NCBI GenBank assembly: GCA_036639635.1
Contig: JAVWIF010000003.1
Coordinates: 20,886 to 84,885, forward strand
Length of the DNA stretch: 64,000 nt
Direction: 5' to 3'
DNA from: JAVWIF01 sp036639635
GTDB lineage: Bacteria; Bacillota_I; Bacilli_A; Erysipelotrichales; Erysipelotrichaceae
The notes beneath the pieces were generated by a model that worked only from the letters and a program-made list of their open reading frames with translations, had not been told where the DNA came from and ran no database searches. Each line of letters starts with the position of its first letter. Positions within the stretch are counted from its first letter, which is position 1. This document shows positions 51,033 through 59,606 of this stretch, piece by piece. A program made the translations under genes and the position numbers.

Positions 51033-52835
51033 ATCATCATCATCCATCGATAAAACTGCCATAAAGGCTTCTTGTGGAACTTCTACACTTCCCACTGACT
51101 TCATGCGTTTCTTACCTTCTTTTTGTTTTTCTAATAATTTTTTCTTACGTGAAATATCTCCACCATAACATTTTGCCAATACATTTTTACGTAATGATTT
51201 TATATCTGCTCTTGCAACAATTTTCCCATTGATTGCAGCTTGTACGGGAATTTCAAATTGTTGTCGTGGAATTAGCTTCTTCAATTTTTCACAAATTGCT
51301 CGCCCTCTTGGATAGGCAAAATCACGATGCACAATAGTTGATAAAGCATCAACAATTTCAGCATTCAATAAAATATCCATCTTTGAAAGCTTATTCTCTT
51401 GATAACCAATTAGTTCATAATCAAAAGAAGCATATCCTTTGGTACATGATTTTAACTTATCAAAGAAATCATAAACAATTTCTCCAAGTGGCAATTCATA
51501 GATAATATTCATACGTGAATCATCAATATAAACCATGTCTGAATAGTTACCACGTTTTTTCTGACACAATTCCATAATAGTTCCCACATAATCCTTTGGT
51601 GTCATAATACTTGCTTTTACGAATGGTTCTTCAATATGATCAATTTTCTGTACATCTGGTAAACGAGAAGGATTGTCTATTAATAGTTTTGTTCCATCTG
51701 TTAAATATGCATGATAAACAACAGAAGGCGCTGTCGCAATCATATCGATACGATATTCACGTTCAATTCTTTCTTGCACAACATCCATATGTAATAAACC
51801 TAAAAATCCACAACGAAACCCAAAGCCTAAGGCTTGTGATGTCTCTGCTTCAAATTGTAAAGAAGCATCATTTAGTTGTAATTTCTCTAATGCATCTCTT
51901 AAATCATTATATTTACTTGAATCAATAGGATATAGTCCACAATAAACCATGGGATTCATTTCACGATATCCAACCATTGCTTCACTTGCTCTATTTTCAT
52001 CATTTGTAATCGTATCTCCAACACGCACATCTTTAATTGACTTAATAGAAGCAGAAATCCAACCTACTTCGCCACAACTTAATGATTCTTTTTTTACTTC
52101 TTTGGGTGTTCTTACACCTAATTCTAAAACTTCATAAACAGCCTGTGTTGCCATAAAACGAATATGGTCACCCACTTTAACACTACCTTCTTTGATACGT
52201 ACATACGCGATTACGCCACGATAGGCATCGTACACTGAGTCAAAGACTAAAGCTTGTAAAGGTGCATTGATATCGCCATTAGGTGCAGGTACCTGTTTTA
52301 CTACTGCTTCTAAAACATCTTTTACATGCAATCCACTTTTTGCGGATATTAATGGACAATTTTGAGCATCTAAACCAATCACATCTTCAATTTCTTTACG
52401 AACAACTTCTGGTTGTGCACTTGGTAAATCTATCTTATTAATAACTGGAATGATTTCTAAATCATTATCCAAAGCCAAATAAACATTTGCGAGCGTTTGC
52501 GCCTCAATCCCTTGTGCCGCATCCACAACTAAAACAGCACCTTCACAAGCGGCTAGTGAGCGTGACACTTCATAGGTAAAATCGACATGACCTGGTGTAT
52601 CTATCAAATGCAAGATATAGTCATTTCCATCTTCTGCTTTATATTTTAATTGAACTGCATTTAATTTAATGGTAATACCACGTTCTCTTTCAAGATCCAT
52701 CGTATCTAATAATTGTTCTTTCATATCTCTTTGTTCAACCGTATCTGTCAATTCAAGAATACGATCTGCTAATGTTGATTTTCCATGATCAATATGAGCG
52801 ATGATTGAAAAATTACGAATATATTTTTGATCCAT
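51030..52835 (-). CDS. lepA: Elongation factor 4 (LepA)
   Basis: Translational GTPase of about 600 residues (601 here). G1 AHIDHGKST, switch RGITIKLNAV, DTPGHVDF and NKID are present, followed by the LepA-specific C-terminal domain (KMDILLNAEIVDALSTIVHRDFAYPRGRAICEKL...ISRKKKLLEKQKEGKKRMKSVG). LepA back-translocates or restarts stalled ribosomes. Promoter with TATAAT at 52861-52866 and TTGCAA at 52883-52888 upstream. Ends with a hairpin terminator. Confidence 0.96.
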   Translation of the reverse strand: MDQKYIRNFSIIAHIDHGKSTLADRILELTDTVEQRDMKEQLLDTMDLERERGITIKLNAVQLKYKAEDGNDYILHLIDTPGHVDFTYEVSRSLAACEGAVLVVDAAQGIEAQTLANVYLALDNDLEIIPVINKIDLPSAQPEVVRKEIEDVIGLDAQNCPLISAKSGLHVKDVLEAVVKQVPAPNGDINAPLQALVFDSVYDAYRGVIAYVRIKEGSVKVGDHIRFMATQAVYEVLELGVRTPKEVKKESLSCGEVGWISASIKSIKDVRVGDTITNDENRASEAMVGYREMNPMVYCGLYPIDSSKYNDLRDALEKLQLNDASLQFEAETSQALGFGFRCGFLGLLHMDVVQERIEREYRIDMIATAPSVVYHAYLTDGTKLLIDNPSRLPDVQKIDHIEEPFVKASIMTPKDYVGTIMELCQKKRGNYSDMVYIDDSRMNIIYELPLGEIVYDFFDKLKSCTKGYASFDYELIGYQENKLSKMDILLNAEIVDALSTIVHRDFAYPRGRAICEKLKKLIPRQQFEIPVQAAINGKIVARADIKSLRKNVLAKCYGGDISRKKKLLEKQKEGKKRMKSVGSVEVPQEAFMAVLSMDDDD

Positions 52836-52929
52836 ATTCTCAACTCCTAACGCAAGGATTATTATAACAGAGAACTACGTGATTGCAAAGAAAAATAAAT
52901 AGGTTGCATTTTTTGTCTTAAGAAATCAC

Positions 52930-53044
52930 TTGACGTTAGAAATTCATTGTGCTAAAGTTGATTAGAAAAGGATGAGAGAGCCTTTTTACGCCAGAGTTAT
53001 CTGGAAAAAAAGTGTAACGCTAACTATAGCGCTACACTTTTTTT
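52930..53044 (+). ncRNA. Candidate small RNA between lepA and aqpZ
   Basis: Promoter TTGACG (52930-52935), exactly 17 bases, TAAAGT (52953-52958) implies a transcript from about 52965. Three consecutive hairpins fit in 80 bases: AAAAGG / CCTTTT (52966-52986), CCAGA-GTTA-TCTGG (52991-53004) and a long terminator AAAAAAAGTGTAACGCTA / TAGCGCTACACTTTTTTT (53005-53044). The terminator also serves the converging aqpZ gene. No convincing ORF starts in it; the open frame on this strand continues antisense to aqpZ. Function unknown. Confidence 0.55.
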
Positions 53045-53741
53045 ATGCTTCTTTGTTTTCACTTGCTAAGTATTTCCAAACGAGTGCTGCAATTGCACCA
53101 CCAACTAGTGGAGCTACAATAAATAGCCATACTTGTTCAAGTGCTAAGCCTCCTGCTAGTAATGCTGGCCCTAAGCTTCTTGCAGGGTTCACAGAAGTAC
53201 CTGTAAAAGGAATTCCCAAGATATGTATTAAAGTAAGAGTAAGTCCAATAACTAAGCCTGTAGTTGCTGCATTTTCACTTTTACTAGTAACCCCTAAAAT
53301 AGTTGTTACAAAAGTAAATGTTAAAACAACCTCAACTAAGAAAGCTACACCCATACTTGTTCCTAAAGCGCTTGCTTCTCCAAACCCATTGGTACCAAGA
53401 GATGCATTGGATCCAAAGAATACACAAAGCAATCCAGCTCCTGCAATACCTCCTAATACTTGGGCAACAACATACCCAACAAAATCTTTAGCATCCATTT
53501 TTTTAGAAATAAACATCGCAATAGAAACCGCTGGATTAATATGACATCCAGAAATATTTCCAATAGAATATGCCATTGCGACAATGGATAATCCAAATGC
53601 AAACGCAATTAGTAAAGTGGATAAAGCCAATGGAACACCAACATCTAATTGACCAACCAATGTGTTTGCAGCTACTGCACTACCACAACCAAAAGTAACA
53701 AGAACTGCAGTACCAATAAATTCAGCAACATACTTTTTCAT
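53043..53741 (-). CDS. aqpZ: MIP-family channel, aquaporin Z-like
   Basis: 232 residues, six membrane helices and the two NPA motifs: HINPAVS and SVNPARSLGPAL. The second one with GTSVNPARS followed by GGLALEQVWLF matches AqpZ more than glycerol facilitators, suggesting a water channel; selectivity is inferred. The ATG at 53741 has AGGAGG upstream, and the in-frame stretch before it is discounted. Convergent with the small RNA candidate. Confidence 0.87.
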   Translation of the reverse strand: MKKYVAEFIGTAVLVTFGCGSAVAANTLVGQLDVGVPLALSTLLIAFAFGLSIVAMAYSIGNISGCHINPAVSIAMFISKKMDAKDFVGYVVAQVLGGIAGAGLLCVFFGSNASLGTNGFGEASALGTSMGVAFLVEVVLTFTFVTTILGVTSKSENAATTGLVIGLTLTLIHILGIPFTGTSVNPARSLGPALLAGGLALEQVWLFIVAPLVGGAIAALVWKYLASENKEA

Positions 53742-53817
53742 AAAATACCCTCCTATACTATATAGTACAAGGTAATTATAGCACAAATTTCGCCTAACAT
53801 TAAAAAAACTCAAATCA

Positions 53818-54768
53818 TTATGATTTGAATTTTTCAAACTGTTTACCAATCAGTGCTTTCCCAGCTCCGTTATAAAAATCATTCGCCTTCCCTTTACTTT
53901 TCCCTTCCATTTGGACTTCATCTACCAAAATAAATCCACCTAGACAAGCAATTCCATAGCCGCCCAACATCATTCCAACAATACATCCAGGCATTTTATC
54001 ATGTTGTGTTTCTATCATTCTTACCTTATGAAACTTCATTTTCTTCCCATTCACAATTGCATATCCACAAGGAGTTGGAATTAATCCACGAATATGATTA
54101 TAGACATCTTTTACATCTGCATCAAAATCAATATGTTCTTCTTCTTTACCAATGGTATATGCAAATGTTGCATCTGCTTCATTTTGTTCAATAAACGTAG
54201 CACGACCTTCAACTATCTTACAAATGCTCGTTGCTAATAAATCAGCACCAGCAATAGCTAATTTCTGATACAGTGACCCCATGGTATCTAGATCATCTAT
54301 CACTACTTCGCTTTGTGCCATAACAGCTCCTGCATCCATCTTTTTAACCATTCGCATAATAGATATCCCGGTTGTCTTATCTCCATTTATAATCGCTTTA
54401 TGAATGGGTGCACCACCACGTAGTTTTGGCAATAAAGACGCATGCACATTAATGCTTCCATACGTTGGATATGCCAATACCTCATCAGGAATAAATTGTC
54501 CATAAGCACAAGTAACGATTAAATCGATGGGTAATTTTAATAATGCTTGATAATCGTCGCGTATGATACGTGGTTGATACACACAAATATGATGTTCTAT
54601 TGCCACCTCTTTTACACTAGACATCTGCACTATTTGTTTACGACCAACTTTTTTATCTGGTTGACTTACCACTCCTATTACATTGTAATCTTCACTCAAT
54701 AAGCGTTTTAACATGACAGCCGCAATATCAGGTGTCCCCATAAATACTATATTAATATTTCTATTCAA
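53818..54768 (-). CDS. fmt: Methionyl-tRNA formyltransferase
   Basis: Formylates initiator Met-tRNA. 316 residues: FMGTPDIAAVML at the N terminus, AYGQFIPDEVLAYPTYGSINVHASLLPKLRGGAPIHKAIINGDKTTGI with the catalytic HASLLP and SLLPKLRGG, then the C-terminal OB-fold region (IRGLIPTPCGYAIVNGKK). The start TTG at 54768 follows GAGGTG. Not adjacent to def or priA here; it sits downstream of a spoIIP cluster. Confidence 0.93.
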   Translation of the reverse strand: MNRNINIVFMGTPDIAAVMLKRLLSEDYNVIGVVSQPDKKVGRKQIVQMSSVKEVAIEHHICVYQPRIIRDDYQALLKLPIDLIVTCAYGQFIPDEVLAYPTYGSINVHASLLPKLRGGAPIHKAIINGDKTTGISIMRMVKKMDAGAVMAQSEVVIDDLDTMGSLYQKLAIAGADLLATSICKIVEGRATFIEQNEADATFAYTIGKEEEHIDFDADVKDVYNHIRGLIPTPCGYAIVNGKKMKFHKVRMIETQHDKMPGCIVGMMLGGYGIACLGGFILVDEVQMEGKSKGKANDFYNGAGKALIGKQFEKFKS

Positions 54769-54804
54769 ATAAATCACCTCGTGACAAGATTATATCATAT
54801 TTTA

Positions 54805-55101
54805 TTATTTTACAATACCTGCAAATACATCAGCACATACACCAACACTAGTAGAAATGGCACCAACAACAAATTCACTACTTTTTTTTGCTAATTTAGC
54901 CGCTTTATTATCTTCAATATCATTTAATCGAATACTCTCTTGTTTTTTCTTCAATGTTTTTTTTAGAGCGATATCTTCTTCGAAATCACTCACTTTATTT
55001 TCTAATACTTCTTTCGTATTTGTTGTGTCTGCCTTATTGATATAAGAACCAATGGATACAAGCAAACAAATTAGTAATGCATCTGCTAAAAATCGTTTCA
55101 A
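54805..55101 (-). CDS. Small membrane-anchored protein next to spoIIP (unknown)
   Basis: 98 residues: N-terminal hydrophobic helix (about 7-22, ADALLICLLVSIGSYI), then a charged helical region and a second hydrophobic stretch near the C terminus (VVGAISTSVGVCADVFAGIV). No family recognised. Starts with TTG after AGAGGTGAAGATAC and lies 7 bases downstream of spoIIP, so it is probably in the spoIIP transcript and may be a sporulation gene. Not verified. Confidence 0.5.
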   Translation of the reverse strand: MKRFLADALLICLLVSIGSYINKADTTNTKEVLENKVSDFEEDIALKKTLKKKQESIRLNDIEDNKAAKLAKKSSEFVVGAISTSVGVCADVFAGIVK

Positions 55102-55107
55102 GTATCT

Positions 55108-55977
55108 TCACCTCTTTTCCAAATAATCATAAATACCATCCGCAATTACCGATAATGAATTTGTTACTTCTGCAAAACTATTAACATCTCCACCAACTTC
55201 CATTAAAACAATATTAGGATGCACTTCTTGATTATAAAATGCTTCTCTAGTCATTGGTGACCTCATCATACCACTGACTTTTGTATTTATCGTGTCAGTT
55301 AATGTCGTACTAATTTGTGTTGCTGATTTTGCATTCTTTCCAAGTCCTCCTATCACCATCATTGCTGTTGCATAGGTTTTACCATTTGCCTCTTTATAAC
55401 TAGCATTTCTTGGAATACTATCACGATGCAAATCGATACATAAATCAAAACCTCCATAGTTTACTAATGCATCATTCAAATACTTATAAGACACTACATA
55501 AGCACGATCATATGCAATCCCATTTTGATCACGATAATTCTTAAAGTTATTAGTTTCAACAACTACTTTAAATCCTTTTTCTTCTAAGTGTTGAGCTAAT
55601 AGAATACTTGCATCCAATACCGTTTTTTTATCGGTGTAGCTTTCCTCTTGATGCGTGTTGTATATATATATTTTCTTTCCAGTTTTTGCAATTTCCTCTT
55701 TAGGTTTTGGTGTAGAAGGTATCGTTACTGGATTTTCTTGGGTTGTTTCCACCTGTATTTCATCTTTTGGTATTGTAATATTAGAATTATAGGAAAGAAC
55801 ATTTAATTGTTCCTTGATTGAAATTGTTTTATCTAAGGTTTTTTGTTGATATACAAGGTTCACTAAAACATCTTGTGCTTCAGAAAACAAATCCTTAAAC
55901 CCGTTCATAAATGGTGTAATATATAGAAACAATAAAATAATCATAATTTTTGATACAATTTTACAAGTTGTTCGCAA
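55108..55977 (-). CDS. spoIIP: Stage II sporulation protein P
   Basis: SpoIIP is a cell-wall amidase/endopeptidase of the DMP machinery (with SpoIID, SpoIIM) that drives engulfment. About 289 residues with an N-terminal membrane helix (about 8-24), then the amidase domain with THQEESY (His109, Glu112), DLHRDS (Asp182, His184), and EVGGD...EVTNSL. The TTG at 55977 is 8 bases from AAAGGGG; a GTG three codons earlier is an alternative. A forespore-type promoter and a terminator-like hairpin overlap the start. Confidence 0.9.
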   Translation of the reverse strand: MRTTCKIVSKIMIILLFLYITPFMNGFKDLFSEAQDVLVNLVYQQKTLDKTISIKEQLNVLSYNSNITIPKDEIQVETTQENPVTIPSTPKPKEEIAKTGKKIYIYNTHQEESYTDKKTVLDASILLAQHLEEKGFKVVVETNNFKNYRDQNGIAYDRAYVVSYKYLNDALVNYGGFDLCIDLHRDSIPRNASYKEANGKTYATAMMVIGGLGKNAKSATQISTTLTDTINTKVSGMMRSPMTREAFYNQEVHPNIVLMEVGGDVNSFAEVTNSLSVIADGIYDYLEKR

Positions 55978-56020
55978 AAAAAACACCCCTTTCTACACAT
56001 TATGTTAGAAGACGTGTTTT
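55976..56020 (-). terminator. Hairpin over the spoIIP ribosome-binding site and gpr 3' end
   Basis: Minus strand AAAACAC (56014-56020) pairs with GTGTTTT (55980-55986), TTCTA with TAGAA inside; followed by eight T. It would terminate transcripts coming from gpr. Confidence 0.6.
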
Positions 56021-56026
56021 CATTCA
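55998..56026 (-). promoter_or_regulatory. Possible forespore (sigma-F/G-like) promoter of spoIIP
   Basis: TGAATG (56021-56026), 16 bases, CATAATG (55998-56004) on the minus strand, close to the sigma-G type TGAATA/CATACTA consensus. The spacer coincides with the hairpin's 5' arm. Confidence 0.4.
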
Positions 56027-56052
56027 AATAGGTGTTCGACAAATTTTGCAAA

Positions 56053-56928
56053 TTATAAATTTTTATAATTTGGATGTAAATAAGTATTTAAACTTTCTGA
56101 TACAATATAAGTCAAATGTTTTAATTCGTCATCCATAGCTTTAGGCGTAACAACCAAATCTAAATGTTCTTGCGCAATGATTGAATTCATAATTTCGTCT
56201 TGTTCAATATCTCTGTATTCGAATGCTTCATTAAGAATAGCTCCAATACTAGTAACTGTAGCCACACCGATAGCAATAACTGGTATCCCTAAGCTTTCTT
56301 TACTAATAGACAAGCGATGATTTCCCACCCCACTACCTGGTTGAATACCTGTATTGTTTAACTGTACGACACGATTAATACGTGATATATTACGTGTTGC
56401 TAAAGCATCGATTACCAAAATTAAATCTGGTTGATACATATTCGCAACACTTTCAATAATGGCAAAAGACTCAAGACCTGTTTGTCCCATAACGCCAGGT
56501 ATCAAAACAGCTACATTTCGGGTTCCTTTTAAGACTTTGTGATCTTCATGCTCATATAAATGTGCTGTCACAAGTATTTCACTAGCTGCTTTAGGTCCTA
56601 ATGCATCGGATGTAATAAAACGATTACCTAGACCTACTACCAATACCTTCTTTATCTTTAATTTCATATGATGACTCATATGTTCTAAGCTTTGTACGAT
56701 AGCATCAATCATAGCTTCTCGATTTTTGTGGTCGTCTAAATTTTTACATTCAATGGAAACATAATCACCTTTTCTTTTTCCCAATTCATTCTCATCAACA
56801 TTTACTTTAATATAATTACTTTTAATATAAGCATTTTCTTTTTCGATATGTTCGTACGTTTTAGATAACGCTTTTTGCTTGATAAACTCATCTGCAAAAT
56901 CACTTCTCACTTGATATTTTTGTTTCAT
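56053..56928 (-). CDS. gpr: GPR endopeptidase (germination protease)
   Basis: Degrades small acid-soluble spore proteins during germination. The 291-residue product has the family pattern VGLGNRFITSDALGPKAA, GVMGQTGLES, LVIDALATRNISRINRVVQL and NHRLSISKESLGIPVIAIGVATV. The start at 56928 has GAGGTG; the in-frame ATG five codons earlier is not used. A forespore (sigma-G) promoter lies upstream. Direct link to spoIIP is the arrangement known from spore formers. Confidence 0.93.
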   Translation of the reverse strand: MKQKYQVRSDFADEFIKQKALSKTYEHIEKENAYIKSNYIKVNVDENELGKRKGDYVSIECKNLDDHKNREAMIDAIVQSLEHMSHHMKLKIKKVLVVGLGNRFITSDALGPKAASEILVTAHLYEHEDHKVLKGTRNVAVLIPGVMGQTGLESFAIIESVANMYQPDLILVIDALATRNISRINRVVQLNNTGIQPGSGVGNHRLSISKESLGIPVIAIGVATVTSIGAILNEAFEYRDIEQDEIMNSIIAQEHLDLVVTPKAMDDELKHLTYIVSESLNTYLHPNYKNL

Positions 56929-56946
56929 TATTATGCACCTCAAGAA

Positions 56947-56976
56947 TAGTATGGTTTTTTTTGCGCTTATTATTGC
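56947..56976 (-). promoter_or_regulatory. Sigma-G-like promoter of gpr
   Basis: Minus strand CATACTA (56947-56953) is an exact sigma-G -10; GCAATA (56971-56976) 17 bases upstream matches 4 of 6 of TGAATA. It overlaps the rpsT -35 on the other strand. Confidence 0.6.
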
Positions 56977-57001
56977 TTTTTCATAATCTTTTTGTTATAA
57001 T
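56973..57001 (+). promoter_or_regulatory. Sigma-A promoter of rpsT
   Basis: TTGCTT (56973-56978), 17 bases, TATAAT (56996-57001) with TGT before the -10. Confidence 0.75.
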
Positions 57002-57032
57002 TTGTGGGCAATTGAAAATTAGGAGGTGCGAC

Positions 57033-57302
57033 ATGCCACAGATCCAATCACAGAAAAAACGTGTAAAAACTAACAACAAAAGAAACTTAGCTGTTACTGC
57101 GCAAAAATCTGCATTAAAAACTGCTATTAAAGCTGTTTTAGCTGCTGTTGAAGCGAAAGATAGTGAAGCTGCTAACAATGCATACAATACAGTAAGTTCT
57201 AAACTAGATAAAGCTGTTGCTAAAGGTATTCACCATAGAAACTATGCAACAAGACAAAAATCACGTTTAGCAAGAGCCGTTAATACTATTAGCGCAAAAT
57301 AA
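57033..57302 (+). CDS. rpsT: 30S ribosomal protein S20
   Basis: 89-residue S20 with a basic helical body: QSQKKRVKTNNKRNLAVTAQKSALKTAIK and KGIHHRNYATRQKSRLARAVN. ATG at 57033 has AGGAGGTG upstream; in-frame codons further upstream are in the promoter region. Single plus-strand gene between gpr and rseP, with its own promoter and terminator; divergent from gpr. Confidence 0.96.
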   Translation: MPQIQSQKKRVKTNNKRNLAVTAQKSALKTAIKAVLAAVEAKDSEAANNAYNTVSSKLDKAVAKGIHHRNYATRQKSRLARAVNTISAK

Positions 57303-57307
57303 TTGAT

Positions 57308-57340
57308 AAAGAAACAGAACAATTGGTTCTGCTTTTTTTA
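57308..57340 (+). terminator. Terminator after rpsT
   Basis: CAGAAC-AATTG-GTTCTG followed by a T run. Confidence 0.75.
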
Positions 57341-57344
57341 TACA

Positions 57345-57373
57345 CAAAAGGATGGCAATTCGCCATCCTTTTT
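57345..57373 (-). terminator. Terminator of the rpsB-rseP region (after rseP)
   Basis: Minus strand AAAAGGATGGC / GCCATCCTTTT, next to the rseP stop codon. Confidence 0.75.
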
Positions 57374-58443
57374 CACATAAATAGTCTTACAATATCATTC
57401 CAAGTAGCAAATACCATAATTCCAATTAACGCCAACATTCCAGCCATCATAACTGCATTCTGTACACGTTCACTTAATTTTCTTCCAATTAATGTTTCTA
57501 TTAGAATAATAAAGATTCTACCACCATCTAAAATAGGAATTGGTAATAAATTAAAGATTCCTACATTGACAGATAACAAACCAACAAGCGCAAGCGATGA
57601 TAACAAACCATCTTTGGTAATTTGCGTTGTTACATTATAAATACCCACAGGACCACTTAAGTTATTTAAGCCAACACCTTTTACAAGTTTTCCTAAAGCA
57701 TCAAAAATACTTGTTACAGATGTTACCATCTTATCTGTTCCATAAGGAATGGATTCTAATAAGGATATCTTTTTAATATTATGACTAGTCGTATCTTGTA
57801 CAACACCCATTAAATACATACCTTCACTCTTTACATATTCTGGAGTAATGGTTAACTTTACAATTTCATTATCACGCTTTACACTAAATTCACTAGTGCC
57901 AGGATAGTATTGCATAAACTCTTGTACATCACTGAATGTTTTAGGAACAACAATTGTTTCTCCATGTTGTAATTTAACAATTTCATCTCCAGCTTTCATA
58001 CCTGCAACTTGTGCAGGACTACTTTTATTCACACTACCAATCACTGGCTTTCCAGGAACACTAACAGCGCCTTGATATGCTGTTATTCCAATAAACAAAG
58101 CCCATGCTAATAAGATATTCATAATAGCACCTGCTGCCATTATGATAATTTGCTTCCATACTTTGATACCATTGATCGTCCTCTCATATGGAATACTATC
58201 TTCATCGTCCTCTTCTTCACCAGGTTCTCCTGCCATTGCAACAAAACCACCGATTGGTAAAGCACGAATAGACCATGCTGTTTCACCTTTTTGACGTTGC
58301 CAAACAATTGGTCCCATACCGATAGAAAACTCCTTACAATATACACCAAAGCGTTTAGCAGCAATCAAATGTCCTAATTCATGTACGATAATAATCGCAC
58401 TAAGAATTAAAACAAAATAAATAATATTTAATACAGTACCCAT
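57373..58443 (-). CDS. rseP: Site-2 protease family RIP metalloprotease (RseP/YluC)
   Basis: Intramembrane zinc protease of the RseP/YluC (RasP) type. The 356-residue product has HELGH (21-25), a PDZ domain (roughly 120-200, including GSVNKSSPAQVAGMKAGDEIVKLQ), and the second membrane zinc motif NLLPIPILDGGR. The ATG at 58443 follows AAGGGA. It is the last gene of the dxr-cdsA-uppS-frr-pyrH-tsf-rpsB block read on the minus strand. Confidence 0.93.
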   Translation of the reverse strand: MGTVLNIIYFVLILSAIIIVHELGHLIAAKRFGVYCKEFSIGMGPIVWQRQKGETAWSIRALPIGGFVAMAGEPGEEEDDEDSIPYERTINGIKVWKQIIIMAAGAIMNILLAWALFIGITAYQGAVSVPGKPVIGSVNKSSPAQVAGMKAGDEIVKLQHGETIVVPKTFSDVQEFMQYYPGTSEFSVKRDNEIVKLTITPEYVKSEGMYLMGVVQDTTSHNIKKISLLESIPYGTDKMVTSVTSIFDALGKLVKGVGLNNLSGPVGIYNVTTQITKDGLLSSLALVGLLSVNVGIFNLLPIPILDGGRIFIILIETLIGRKLSERVQNAVMMAGMLALIGIMVFATWNDIVRLFM

Positions 58444-58445
58444 AT

Positions 58446-59606
58446 TTATAGATTCCCTTCTTTCCAAGTTTGCATTACAAATTCTCTAGCTCGTTTATCA
58501 CTTTCAAGAATTTGTGCAAGCGTTGGATGTTCAATAAATGCAATATTTTTAACTGCATTGATAACATATGTTTCAATTTCTAAAAATGTTATTTTTTCAT
58601 GCAAAAATAAAGCGACTGCTTCTTCATCTGCACCATTCATAATAGCGCCTAGATTACCGCCCTTTTTTCCTACCTCAAAAGCAAGTGCTAGTAAAGGATA
58701 ACGTTCTACACTTGGACGTTCAAAATGTAAACTAAAAGTTTTCGTAAAATCAAAAGGTTGCGCGTTATACATATTCAAACGATTTGGATAAGAAAGTGCA
58801 TATTGAATTGGTAAGCGCATATCTGCAGTTCCTAATTGAGCAATAATCGCATGATCACGATATTGTACCATCGAATGAATTACACTTTCTCGATGTATAA
58901 CAACTTCAATTTGTTCAAATGGTATATCAAATAAGTAATATGCTTCAATTACTTCAAATCCTTTGTTCATCATCGTAGCACTATCAATCGTAATTCTTCC
59001 ACCCATATTCCAATTTGGATGATGAAGTGCTTCACGTACACTTACTCCAACTAATTCTTCTCTAGATTTATCGCGAAAGCTTCCGCCACTTGCTGTAATA
59101 ATTAATTTATCAACATCTTGTATATCATTTCCTTGTAAACACTGAAAGATAGCAGAATGTTCTGAATCAATCGGATATAAAGGAACATTATACTTCGTTA
59201 ATGCTTCTTTTACCAAAGGTCCTCCTGCAACTAAACTTTCTTTATTTGCTAGAGCAACACATTTCCTGTTTTCAATTGCACTTAATGTCGGGATCAAACC
59301 ACGAAAGCCAACAACCGCATTTACAAAAATATCATAATCAGCTAATTGTGCCAACTGTTTCAATCCTTCATCTCCATCATAAAAGATACATGTTGGAAAT
59401 TGCTCTTGCATGCTTTTAACATCCTTCTCTTGTGCTACACAAACATAACGTACACTTGGCATTGCTTTTAAGATATGCGCAAGTTCTGTCATATTATGCC
59501 CTGCGCTTAATCCTATGATTTCGAACTCATCTTTATGATGATTTACAACATCAATCGTTTGTAATCCAATAGATCCTGTTGCTCCTAATAATATAATTTT
59601 TTTCAT
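58446..59606 (-). CDS. dxr: 1-deoxy-D-xylulose 5-phosphate reductoisomerase
   Basis: Second step of the MEP isoprenoid pathway. 386 residues: NADPH-binding LLGATGSIGLQTIDVV, ANKESLVAGG, PIDSEHSAIFQCLQG, GGSFRDKSREEL, ATMMNKGFEVIEAYYLF and HRESVIHSMVQYRD. Start at 59606; overlaps cdsA by 4 bases. It feeds undecaprenyl phosphate made by UppS and others. Confidence 0.95.
   Translation of the reverse strand: MKKIILLGATGSIGLQTIDVVNHHKDEFEIIGLSAGHNMTELAHILKAMPSVRYVCVAQEKDVKSMQEQFPTCIFYDGDEGLKQLAQLADYDIFVNAVVGFRGLIPTLSAIENRKCVALANKESLVAGGPLVKEALTKYNVPLYPIDSEHSAIFQCLQGNDIQDVDKLIITASGGSFRDKSREELVGVSVREALHHPNWNMGGRITIDSATMMNKGFEVIEAYYLFDIPFEQIEVVIHRESVIHSMVQYRDHAIIAQLGTADMRLPIQYALSYPNRLNMYNAQPFDFTKTFSLHFERPSVERYPLLALAFEVGKKGGNLGAIMNGADEEAVALFLHEKITFLEIETYVINAVKNIAFIEHPTLAQILESDKRAREFVMQTWKEGNL

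Noticed and set aside
52972..53544. Long plus-strand ORF (190 residues) antisense to aqpZ
   Set aside because: Ser/Thr/Pro-rich translation typical of the reverse complement of a hydrophobic gene; the minus-strand MIP channel is certain.
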